A model generated the notes under the pieces. That model was not told the DNA's origin, searched no databases, and worked only from the letters and a program-made list of their open reading frames with translations. The position numbers and the translations under genes are program-made. A stretch of DNA of 5,790 nt, taken from Frankiaceae bacterium (GTDB taxonomy: Bacteria; Actinomycetota; Actinomycetes; JAVEEB01). Location: positions 1-5,790 of the forward strand of contig JAVEEB010000333.1 in the NCBI GenBank assembly GCA_030840665.1. The letters are read 5' to 3'. Below, piece after piece: positions 1 to 5,112 of the stretch (position 1 is its first letter; each line of letters starts with the position of its first letter).

Positions 1-265
<265 letters not shown>

Positions 266-276
266 GGGTCCGCTCC

Positions 277-1308
277 TCAGCCGTTCGTCCAGTCCAGAAC
301 CACCTTGCCGCACTGTCCTGACGCAGCGGTGTCGAACGCGGCCTCGTAGTCGGTGTAGCTCAGGCGATGGGTGATCACGTGCGAGATGTCCAGCCCGGCC
401 TGCAGCAGCACAGACATCTCGTACCAGGTCTCGAACATCTCACGGCCGTACACGCCCTTCATCGTGAGCATGTTCAGGACGACCCGCGGAACGTCTACCG
501 CGACGTCACCCGCCGGCAGGCCGAGCATCGCGATCCGTCCACCGTGCGCCATCGCGGCGACCATGTCCCGCAGCGCCTCAGCGTGCCCGGACATCTCGAG
601 CCCGACGTCGAAGCCTTCCTTCATGCCGAGCTCGTGCTGCACCTGCGCGAGCGACGTCGTCCGGGTGTCCACCGCGAGGGTCACGCCGGCGGACCGGGCC
701 AGCTCGAGCCGGTAGTCGCTGACGTCCGTGATGACGACGTGGCGCGCCCCCGCGTGCCGCACGACCGCGGCCGCCATGATGCCGATCGGACCGGCGCCGG
801 TAATGAGGACATCTTCGCCGAGCACCCGGAACTGCAACGCCGTGTGCACCGCGTTGCCGAACGGGTCGAGGATCGCGGCGACATCCAACGGCACGTCGGG
901 CGCGACCCGCCACGCGTTCGATGCCGGGAGGGCGACGTACTCCGCGAAGGCACCGTCGCGCTGGACCCCGATCCCGACCGTGTGGGCGCAGAGGTGGCGG
1001 CGGCCGGCGAGGCAGTTGCGACAACGGCCACAGACCACGTGCCCCTCGCCGCTGACGATGTGACCGACATCGACGGTCGAGACGGCCGCCCCGACGTCGA
1101 CGACCTCACCGACGAACTCGTGGCCGAGCACCACCGGGGTCGTGACGGCCGTCTGTGCCCACGCGTCCCACGACCGGATGTGCAGGTCGGTGCCGCAGAT
1201 CCCGGTGCGCAACACCTTCACGAGGACGTCCCCGGGGCCGATCACCGGCTGCGGCACGTCCTCCAGCCACAAGCCCGGACGGCTGTGCCGCTTCACGAGG
1301 GCCTTCAT
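277..1308 (-). CDS. tdh: L-threonine 3-dehydrogenase (zinc-dependent MDR family)
   Basis: A 343-residue cytoplasmic NAD-dependent dehydrogenase oxidising L-threonine to 2-amino-3-ketobutyrate, close to the roughly 341 residues of E. coli Tdh. Catalytic-zinc residues are visible: Cys38 in [10 protein letters not shown] and His63/Glu64 in GHEFVGEV. The structural-zinc lobe has Cys93, Cys96, Cys99 and Cys107 ([13 protein letters not shown] onward). [11 protein letters not shown] (148-158) and the Rossmann glycine motif [12 protein letters not shown] (171-182) follow. The tail [23 protein letters not shown] is diagnostic for Tdh over other alcohol dehydrogenases. The ATG at 1306-1308 has GAGG 7 nt upstream, lying in a small hairpin. 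The gene is first in a tdh-kbl operon with an 11-bp gap, and it is divergent from the membrane-protein gene at 1526. Nothing is missing or truncated. Confidence 0.97.
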   Translation of the reverse strand: MKALVKRHSRPGLWLEDVPQPVIGPGDVLVKVLRTGICGTDLHIRSWDAWAQTAVTTPVVLGHEFVGEVVDVGAAVSTVDVGHIVSGEGHVVCGRCRNCLAGRRHLCAHTVGIGVQRDGAFAEYVALPASNAWRVAPDVPLDVAAILDPFGNAVHTALQFRVLGEDVLITGAGPIGIMAAAVVRHAGARHVVITDVSDYRLELARSAGVTLAVDTRTTSLAQVQHELGMKEGFDVGLEMSGHAEALRDMVAAMAHGGRIAMLGLPAGDVAVDVPRVVLNMLTMKGVYGREMFETWYEMSVLLQAGLDISHVITHRLSYTDYEAAFDTAASGQCGKVVLDWTNG

Positions 1309-1525
1309 CAGCAGACCTCGTTCCGAGGGGTGACCTCTTCGGCATCAGCGGCTCAGGGCATCTGCCTACCACCTCCGGCCATCTTCACGCACGGAGCGGC
1401 ACCGGGTGTTTCACACGCACGTGGGTCTGGCGCTCGTCGTCAGGTTCTGTCGGGAACCGGCACCTAGCCTGGCGGCATCTGCAGTGCCTCTCGGCGAGGC
1501 GTTCATCACGAAAGCGAGACCCAGC
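1309..1525. other. Divergent intergenic region, tdh / COG4705 membrane gene
   Basis: These 217 bp separate divergently transcribed genes and must hold the tdh promoter and probably that of the membrane-protein gene. I see no convincing -35/-10 pair on either strand. TAGCCT (1465-1470, plus strand) fits the loose actinobacterial TAnnnT -10 pattern but has no good -35 partner. A small inverted repeat GCCTC-TCGGC-GAGGC lies at 1486-1500. The stretch is open in the frame of the downstream gene from a GTG at 1406, so part of it could be coding if that start is used. Confidence 0.5.
1316..1328 (-). promoter_or_regulatory. Short hairpin covering the tdh Shine-Dalgarno
   Basis: On the minus strand the sequence CCTCG-GAA-CGAGG forms a perfect 5-bp stem with a 3-nt loop. 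The 3' arm contains the GAGG that I take as the ribosome-binding site of tdh, 7 nt before its ATG. The pairing is seen in the sequence. That it limits translation initiation is inference, and a 5-bp stem could equally be chance in GC-rich DNA. Confidence 0.35.
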
Positions 1526-2335
1526 GTGCCGGTCAGCCGACGACAGCCCTTTTTGGCGAAGGTCCCGGAAGTCACGGCCATCTTCTGGCTCATCAAGGTC
1601 CTCACGACGGGGATGGGTGAGGCGGCGTCCGACGATCTCGCCAAGCGGAACCTGGTGCTCGCCGCTGGGGTCGGCCTCGTGGGCTTTCTGGTCTCCCTGT
1701 GGCTGCAGTTCCGGACCGATCGGTACGTGGCCCCGGTGTATTGGTTCGCCGTCAGCATGGTCGCCGTCTTCGGGACCATGGCGGCGGATGGAGTCCACAA
1801 AGCGCTGGGCGTTCCGTACGTCGCGACGACCATCTTCTACGCCGCCGCCGTTGCCGCCGTCTTCGTCCTGTGGGACCGGCGCGAACACACACTGTCGATC
1901 CACAGCATCGTCACGCGCCGACGCGAGATCTTCTATTGGTCGACCGTGCTCGCCACGTTTGCGCTGGGCACAGCGGCCGGCGACCTCACGGCGTTCACGC
2001 TGCACCTCGGCTATCGAACGTCAGTGCTCGTTTTCGCCGCCGCCATGCTCGTGCCGTTGATCGGGTGGCGCGCGGGATGGTTCAGCTCCGTCACGGCCTT
2101 TTGGTTCGCGTACGTGCTGACGCGCCCGCTCGGCGCCTCAGTGGCCGACTGGCTCGGTAAACCTCGCTCCCTGAGCGGGCTGGGATACGGCGACGGGCCC
2201 GTGACAGTCGTCGCCACGATCCTCATTGCGGGGTTGGTTGCGTACGCACATTCCACGGGCCGCGACGTGCAACCCGAGTCTGTGAACGCCTCGCCGCCCG
2301 ACGAGGAGCGCGTGGTGACGCCGCACGCGCGCTGA
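1526..2335 (+). CDS. Polytopic membrane protein, COG4705-like, function unknown
   Basis: A predicted 269-residue inner-membrane protein resembling the uncharacterised COG4705 family, recognised by KVPEVTAIFWLIKVLTTGMG near the N-terminus, TLSIHSIVTRRREIFYW in the middle and FAYVLTRPLGASVADWLGKP near the end. Four copies of the pattern [FY]-W-x9-G-x4-D occur at residues 20-36, 72-88, 137-153 and 192-208. Each is followed by another hydrophobic stretch, giving about eight membrane segments, and a polar tail begins near 244. I chose the GTG at 1526 because it leaves 11 residues before KVPEV, as I recall for relatives. Its Shine-Dalgarno is weak. A GTG at 1406 would add 40 atypical residues and has GGAG 10 nt upstream, so it remains possible. 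The gene is divergent from tdh and convergent with the LPFTG gene, so context gives no functional clue. Transport or channel function is conceivable but unsupported. Confidence 0.85.
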   Translation: MPVSRRQPFLAKVPEVTAIFWLIKVLTTGMGEAASDDLAKRNLVLAAGVGLVGFLVSLWLQFRTDRYVAPVYWFAVSMVAVFGTMAADGVHKALGVPYVATTIFYAAAVAAVFVLWDRREHTLSIHSIVTRRREIFYWSTVLATFALGTAAGDLTAFTLHLGYRTSVLVFAAAMLVPLIGWRAGWFSSVTAFWFAYVLTRPLGASVADWLGKPRSLSGLGYGDGPVTVVATILIAGLVAYAHSTGRDVQPESVNASPPDEERVVTPHAR

Positions 2336-2337
2336 CG

Positions 2338-2380
2338 AAGACAGAAAGGGCCGGCCCGAGTGGGCCGACCCTTTCGTCTT
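2338..2380. terminator. Probable bidirectional hairpin terminator
   Basis: A 14-bp stem (2344-2357 with 2362-2375) has one C-A mismatch and a 4-nt GAGT loop. AAGAC (2338-2342) pairs further with GTCTT (2376-2380) after a single bulged A. It begins 2 bp after the TGA of the plus-strand membrane gene and ends 30 bp beyond the TAA of the minus-strand LPFTG gene, exactly where a shared terminator of convergent genes is expected. No long U-tract follows on either strand, which is common for actinobacterial hairpin terminators. Confidence 0.82.
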
Positions 2381-2410
2381 ACCTTGCTAGGAGTTCGCCG
2401 ATGCTAGTGC

Positions 2411-3586
2411 TTACTGGCGGCGCGGCTTGCGCGTCGCGATCATCAGCACGAGACCGGCAAGGATGCCGAGCGCACCGAAGAGGGCGATTGATCCGGCGTG
2501 GCTACCGGTGAACGGAAGCACACTTGGCGGGGCCGTTGCCGTCGGAGTGGGGGTATTGGCCGTTGAGGTGCCGCTCACCGACACACCCGGGCTGGTCTCC
2601 GTTGACGTACCGCTCACGGAGACACCAGGGCTGGTAGCCGTGGACGTCGTCGTGACGGGCGGCGTGCTGACTTCCGTGGTGCTGGTGCCGGAAACCGTGA
2701 CACCCGGGCTGGTCGCCGTGACCGTCGGGGTGACCGTCGGCGTCACGGTCGGCGTCACCGTCGGCGTCACCGTCGGCGTCACGGTCGGCGACACCGTCGG
2801 CGTCACCGTCGGCGTCACCGTCGGCGTCACCGTCGGCGTCACCGTCGGGGTGACCGTCGGCGTGACCGTCGGGGTCTCGCTCGGCGTGACCGTCGGGGTC
2901 TCGCTCGGCGTGACCGTCGGCGTCGGCGTGTGCGACTCGCTCGGGGTGACCGTCGGCGTCGGCGTCGGCGTCTCCGTCACGCACGGGGTGTGGTCCACCG
3001 TCCACGGCAGGCCTTCCATGCCGGCGACGGAGAAGATGAACGGCGGCTCAAACGGCTTGCTCGGGCCGAGGAGCGTGGCCGGGATGGCCAGGTCTGAAGC
3101 CTTGAACGACGCATACACGTCGGTCTGGCCACAGATACGCGCCGGAGCGGCAAAGAGGTGCACGCCCACTGACGTGAAGTCGAAGATGTCCGCGCCAACG
3201 GGCGTCTGCGGCCACATGCTGGCCGAGTTGACGAACTTCCACGTCTGAACGCGCACGTGGAGCGGCTGGCACAGCGGCAGGGACCCGGACAGCGTGATCG
3301 AGCCGGAGCCGTCGGCGTGGTACGTGTACGACAGGGCGGCCGCAATGGCGGTGGCGCCCGACAGGCAGGTCGGGCCCGACGTGGACGTGGCAGCGGTGGT
3401 GGTGGAACTCGCCGCTGACGTCGACTCACTCTTTGTTGAGTGGCTGGTGGACGCCGACGTGCTCGTGGACGTCGAGGCGGTCGATTCGACGGCGTTGGCG
3501 CCGGGGGCCAGCGCGAAAAATGCGGCGGCGACAAGCCCTACGGTGCCTGCGGCGGCTGTCGCCCGCTTGGGTGAATTTGTCTTCAA
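2411..3586 (-). CDS. LPXTG (LPFTG) sortase-anchored surface protein with Thr/Pro repeat stalk
   Basis: A 391-residue secreted, cell-wall-anchored protein. Residues 1-32 are a signal peptide (KR-rich start, hydrophobic core, likely cleavage after PGANA). Residues 33-72 form a Ser/Thr/Ala linker. About 73-203 is a compact domain with four cysteines (74, 106, 152, 202), possibly two disulfides; I do not recognise it. Residues 204-291 are a Thr/Pro stalk, mostly TVTP, with a few TPTP, SESH and SETP units. Three copies of TSPGV[TS]VSGTST follow (292-303, 318-329, 331-342). The C-terminus is a classic sorting signal: LPFTG (357-361), a hydrophobic segment (about 365-385) and RKPRRQ. The start is TTG, supported by a perfect AGGAGG 5 nt upstream and an in-frame TAG at 3596-3598 that excludes longer versions. 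The stalk could be O-mannosylated and probably lifts the four-Cys domain off the wall (inference). No sortase gene is visible nearby. An adhesin or ligand-binding role is possible but unproven. Confidence 0.93.
   Translation of the reverse strand: MKTNSPKRATAAAGTVGLVAAAFFALAPGANAVESTASTSTSTSASTSHSTKSESTSAASSTTTAATSTSGPTCLSGATAIAAALSYTYHADGSGSITLSGSLPLCQPLHVRVQTWKFVNSASMWPQTPVGADIFDFTSVGVHLFAAPARICGQTDVYASFKASDLAIPATLLGPSKPFEPPFIFSVAGMEGLPWTVDHTPCVTETPTPTPTVTPSESHTPTPTVTPSETPTVTPSETPTVTPTVTPTVTPTVTPTVTPTVTPTVSPTVTPTVTPTVTPTVTPTVTPTVTATSPGVTVSGTSTTEVSTPPVTTTSTATSPGVSVSGTSTETSPGVSVSGTSTANTPTPTATAPPSVLPFTGSHAGSIALFGALGILAGLVLMIATRKPRRQ
2561..2713 (-). repeat. Three TSPGV[TS]VSGTST repeats in the LPFTG protein
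   Basis: Three 12-residue units occupy 2678-2713, 2600-2635 and 2561-2596. The second and third are identical at protein level, and the first differs by one Ser-to-Thr change. The second and third are separated by only one codon, the first and second by 14 codons. They extend the surface stalk between the TVTP tract and the LPFTG anchor. Confidence 0.85.
2726..2917 (-). repeat. Tandem array of sixteen 12-bp units coding TVTP/SETP
   Basis: Sixteen contiguous 12-bp units encode residues 224-287 of the LPFTG protein. The commonest plus-strand unit is CGGCGTCACCGT, with four identical copies in a row at 2798-2845 and two at 2750-2773. Thirteen units code TVTP, one codes TVSP (2786-2797) and two code SETP (2870-2881 and 2894-2905). 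The last four units are a 24-bp SETP/TVTP composite repeated exactly twice (2870-2893, 2894-2917). Because the unit is a multiple of three, gain or loss of units keeps the frame. More degenerate Thr/Pro units continue to about 2985. Confidence 0.95.
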
Positions 3587-3591
3587 GGTTT

Positions 3592-3597
3592 CCTCCT
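3592..3597 (-). promoter_or_regulatory. Perfect Shine-Dalgarno deciding the TTG start of the LPFTG gene
   Basis: The minus strand reads AGGAGG, then the 5 nt AAACC, then TTG. This fully complementary ribosome-binding site, with an in-frame TAG overlapping its upstream end, fixes the start codon as TTG. It also suggests efficient translation despite the rare start. Confidence 0.88.
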
Positions 3598-3615
3598 AGA
3601 TCGGCAAGCGCAGAC

Positions 3616-3632
3616 TACCCTCTGTGAGGGTA
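3616..3632. repeat. Perfect inverted repeat TACCCTC-TGT-GAGGGTA
   Basis: Seven-bp arms at 3616-3622 and 3626-3632 flank a 3-nt spacer. On the minus strand it lies 18 nt upstream of the LPFTG Shine-Dalgarno, so it could be a 5' UTR hairpin or a DNA operator. It overlaps the CRP-like site at 3623-3638, so the two readings compete for the same bases. Confidence 0.75.
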
Positions 3633-3638
3633 TTCACT
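3623..3638. promoter_or_regulatory. Candidate CRP/GlxR-type operator upstream of the LPFTG gene
   Basis: The sequence TGTGA-GGGTAT-TCACT matches the CRP-family consensus TGTGA-N6-TCACA at 9 of 10 defined positions. Actinobacterial cAMP receptor proteins (mycobacterial Crp, corynebacterial GlxR) use essentially this consensus. It lies 36 to 52 bp upstream of the TTG start of the LPFTG gene on the minus strand. The match is seen; regulation by cAMP is inferred. A site so close to the start may act as a repressor site if the promoter overlaps it. Confidence 0.5.
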
Positions 3639-3749
3639 CACCAAAGACCCGGAATATCACCCGTGTGGCCTATCAAAGCCCCTTGATTCGGACACTAAGA
3701 GCATTCTAACTGTTACATAGAGTGACATTCTTGCCGTACGAAGTTGTCT

Positions 3750-3804
3750 GATTACTGGTAGCGACTAGACCATTCGGCCGAATGCCCGATTACTGTCGAT
3801 TACT
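3750..3804. repeat. Three GATTACT direct repeats, two spaced by 10 bp
   Basis: GATTACT occurs at 3750-3756, 3788-3794 and 3798-3804. The last two are in the longer tandem unit CGATTACT at a 10-bp period, about one helical turn, so they would present the same DNA face. The first two share GATTACTG. The first copy and the tandem pair flank the 14-bp palindrome at 3771-3784. This looks like an operator array for a direct-repeat-binding regulator, but no regulator gene is in the window. Confidence 0.55.
3771..3784. repeat. 14-bp perfect palindrome CATTCGGCCGAATG
   Basis: A fully self-complementary 14-bp sequence in the AT-rich intergenic region, with no spacer and ending abruptly on both sides. 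Such symmetry fits a dimeric regulator's operator. It lies 155 bp upstream of the 3939 start and 185 bp upstream of the LPFTG start, so it could serve either gene. Confidence 0.7.
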
Positions 3805-3832
3805 CCCGTTGCTCGAGTGGCCATGTCAAGTT

Positions 3833-3852
3833 CACGCAACGTGATCGTCACG
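3833..3852. repeat. Overlapping short inverted repeats CACG-CAA-CGTG and CGTGA-TCG-TCACG
   Basis: Two perfect inverted repeats share the CGTG arm: 3833-3836 with 3840-3843, and 3840-3844 with 3848-3852. Both have 3-nt spacers. They lie about 90 bp upstream of the 3939 start. In RNA they would form mutually exclusive hairpins. In DNA they are three alternating half-sites at about 7-8 bp spacing. Function is unknown and chance is possible. Confidence 0.45.
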
Positions 3853-3938
3853 CCTGAGAAACCTGGTCTGCCGCGGCACGCCGCGTGTGTTGCCGCAGCC
3901 TTCGCATGGAAACGCGCCGGGCAGGAGATAGTCCGCCC

Positions 3939-4259
3939 ATGGCGCTCACACTTGTGCGAATTGATATCGAGTCCGACACGTCGGCCACGGCGGTTTTCAC
4001 TGACGCTGACGGGGCCGTAACGACCTTCGCGTTCCGCACCGACGACAGCGGGGTGACGCACCCGGAGGAGATTTTCGCGGAGGCCTATCTCGCGGTCCCC
4101 GGTCCCGAGGTGCCGCAGGCGCACGCCCTGGCCCGCCTGATGACCGGCTTCCTCGAGGTGCGCGCCCAACCGCTCCCCAACGGCGAGGACCTCGCCAATG
4201 CGTGGGCGGAGGTCGGCGACGAACTCGAGCACGACTGGGCCCTCCAGGAAGGGCAGTAG
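3939..4259 (+). CDS. Small acidic protein of unknown function
   Basis: A 106-residue protein I do not recognise. It has no lysine, four arginines and about twenty Asp/Glu, so it is strongly acidic, and there is no signal peptide or membrane segment. Residues 1-37 alternate hydrophobic and polar residues (LTLVRIDIES, ATAVFTDADG, VTTFAFRTDD), suggesting beta strands. Residues 40-106 look helical (PEEIFAEAYL, AHALARLMTGFLEV, DLANAWAEVGDELEHDW). I chose the ATG at 3939 because AGGAG lies upstream at 3923-3927, with a long 11-nt spacer, and because the beta-strand pattern starts there. In-frame ATG 3906 and GTG 3885 are alternatives lacking a Shine-Dalgarno. Its TAG ends 2 bp before the stop of the convergent transglutaminase gene. 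Codon use is as GC-rich as its neighbours, supporting a real gene. Confidence 0.75.
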   Translation: MALTLVRIDIESDTSATAVFTDADGAVTTFAFRTDDSGVTHPEEIFAEAYLAVPGPEVPQAHALARLMTGFLEVRAQPLPNGEDLANAWAEVGDELEHDWALQEGQ

Positions 4260-4261
4260 CC

Positions 4262-5107
4262 CTAGGCGAGGCGCGTGACGTCGACCAGCACCTCGAGGGA
4301 ACTCGCGCCACCCCGATAGACCCCCTTGAACGGCGTCACGTCGCCGTAGTCACGGCCCCGGGCGACGACGATGTGCCGCTCGGCCGGCACGGTGCCGTTC
4401 GTCGGGTCGAAGGCGCACCAGTCGCCCGTCCACCATTCGACCCACGCGTGTGATTCGCCGCGGACCGTCTCACCGATGGCGGCGTCCTTCTGGGGATGCA
4501 AGTAGCCGGACACGTAGCGGCACGGGATGCCCAGCCCCCGGAGCAACGCGATGGTGACGTGCGCCAGGTCCTGGCACACGCCGCTTCCCGCGTCCCAGAC
4601 CTGCTGCGCATTCGAGCGCACGGTGGTGGTCCCGCGCATGTACGTCAGACGCTCCCGCACCCATTCCGCGACCGCGTAGGCCGTCTCGCTCGGCATCGGT
4701 TGCCGCACCTCGGCCGCCACCCGCGCCACCAGTTCCGGCGTGACGGTGGTCCGCGGCGTCAGCGCGATCATCTCAGCCAGCGGCCCGTCCGCGGCGACGG
4801 CGGCGAGCTCGGTCCACGTCAGGTGAGGCGCAGCCGTGCGCACCTGGAGCGGCGACGTCTCGATCAGCGAGCGGGCCGTGAGGGCCAGGACGTCGTGCGG
4901 CTCGTGTACGTCGAACGCGACCACCTGTGCCCCCCAGTAGTCCCAGTAGCGGTAGACGGACACCGCTGGTGTCACGGTGAAGTGCGCGTCCAGGGTCATC
5001 TGGCCCGCCGTCGTGAGTGGCGTCATACGAGCTTCGTTGTACGACGCCATGGCAGGGCTGTCGTACGTGAAGCGCGTCACGTGTTCGATGCGCAGGCGCC
5101 AGCCCAT
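4262..5107 (-). CDS. Transglutaminase-like cysteine protease-fold protein
   Basis: A 281-residue, probably cytoplasmic protein with a bacterial transglutaminase N-terminal beta region (MGWRLRIEHVTRFTYDSPAM onward, about 1-90) and a transglutaminase-like core (about 130-240). The catalytic triad is visible: Cys178 in AGSGVCQDLAHV, His220 in GESHAWVEWW and Asp234 in WCAFDPTNG, so the protein should be active. The tail DYGDVTPFKGVYRGG is typical of this COG1305 subgroup. The family includes proteases, amidases and peptide-modifying enzymes; the substrate here is unknown. The ATG at 5105-5107 follows the alpha-E stop by 5 nt, with AGAGGG 9 nt upstream inside that gene, so the two are an operon and probably translationally coupled. 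With alpha-E and circularly permuted ATP-grasp proteins it forms a widespread set predicted to make or process a peptide or amide product. Confidence 0.93.
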   Translation of the reverse strand: MGWRLRIEHVTRFTYDSPAMASYNEARMTPLTTAGQMTLDAHFTVTPAVSVYRYWDYWGAQVVAFDVHEPHDVLALTARSLIETSPLQVRTAAPHLTWTELAAVAADGPLAEMIALTPRTTVTPELVARVAAEVRQPMPSETAYAVAEWVRERLTYMRGTTTVRSNAQQVWDAGSGVCQDLAHVTIALLRGLGIPCRYVSGYLHPQKDAAIGETVRGESHAWVEWWTGDWCAFDPTNGTVPAERHIVVARGRDYGDVTPFKGVYRGGASSLEVLVDVTRLA

Positions 5108-5112
5108 ATCGC

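Larger units (their letters stand above)
3598..3938. other. AT-rich divergent control region between the LPFTG gene and the small acidic-protein gene
   Basis: This non-coding stretch of about 340 bp separates divergent genes. By hand count 3601-3780 is about 50% GC, against well over 65% in surrounding genes. It contains a 17-bp inverted repeat, an overlapping CRP-like site, three GATTACT copies, a 14-bp palindrome and a cluster of short inverted repeats at 3833-3852, all listed separately. A further 10-bp palindrome, TGCCGCGGCA, lies at 3869-3878. Promoters for both flanking genes should be here. A weak plus-strand candidate is TTGTCT (3744-3749), 16 nt, TAGACC (3766-3771). On the minus strand TAGAAT (complement of 3702-3707) looks like a -10 but has no good -35. 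I see no recognisable riboswitch or RNA gene. Confidence 0.7.

Noticed and set aside
1406..1416. GTGT-TTC-ACAC inverted repeat as a second CRP-like site
   Set aside because: It lacks the TGTGA-N6-TCACA geometry on either strand. The arms are only 4 bp, within chance expectation.
367..1467. Plus-strand 366-codon frame opposite tdh
   Set aside because: It is an Arg/Asp/His/Val-rich antisense shadow of tdh with no recognisable domain. The minus-strand frame encodes a complete Tdh with both zinc sites.
1406..1525. Upstream GTG start for the membrane protein (40 extra residues)
   Set aside because: The added segment does not resemble the family N-terminus as I recall it and contains no membrane-like leader. 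GTG 1526 gives a normal distance to KVPEV. GGAG upstream of 1406 keeps the longer form possible.
1155..2060. Plus-strand 301-codon frame overlapping tdh and the membrane gene
   Set aside because: Its Arg/Ser/Pro-rich composition is typical of a GC-rich shadow frame. Both overlapped genes have strong family evidence in other frames.
2726..2917. Tandem array considered as a CRISPR or attachment-site array
   Set aside because: Units are 12 bp, contiguous without unique spacers, and in frame with a Thr/Pro-rich surface protein. It is a coding minisatellite.
2427..3248. Plus-strand 273-codon open frame rich in VTVG repeats
   Set aside because: It is antisense to the LPFTG gene. It stays open because the 12-bp repeat unit is a multiple of three and free of stops in this frame. 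The minus-strand reading has signal peptide, LPFTG anchor and a perfect ribosome-binding site.
3765..4232. Minus-strand 155-codon frame across the intergenic region and the small acidic gene
   Set aside because: No ribosome-binding site and no family resemblance. It runs through the AT-rich control region and opposite the better-supported 106-residue gene, so I treat it as a shadow.
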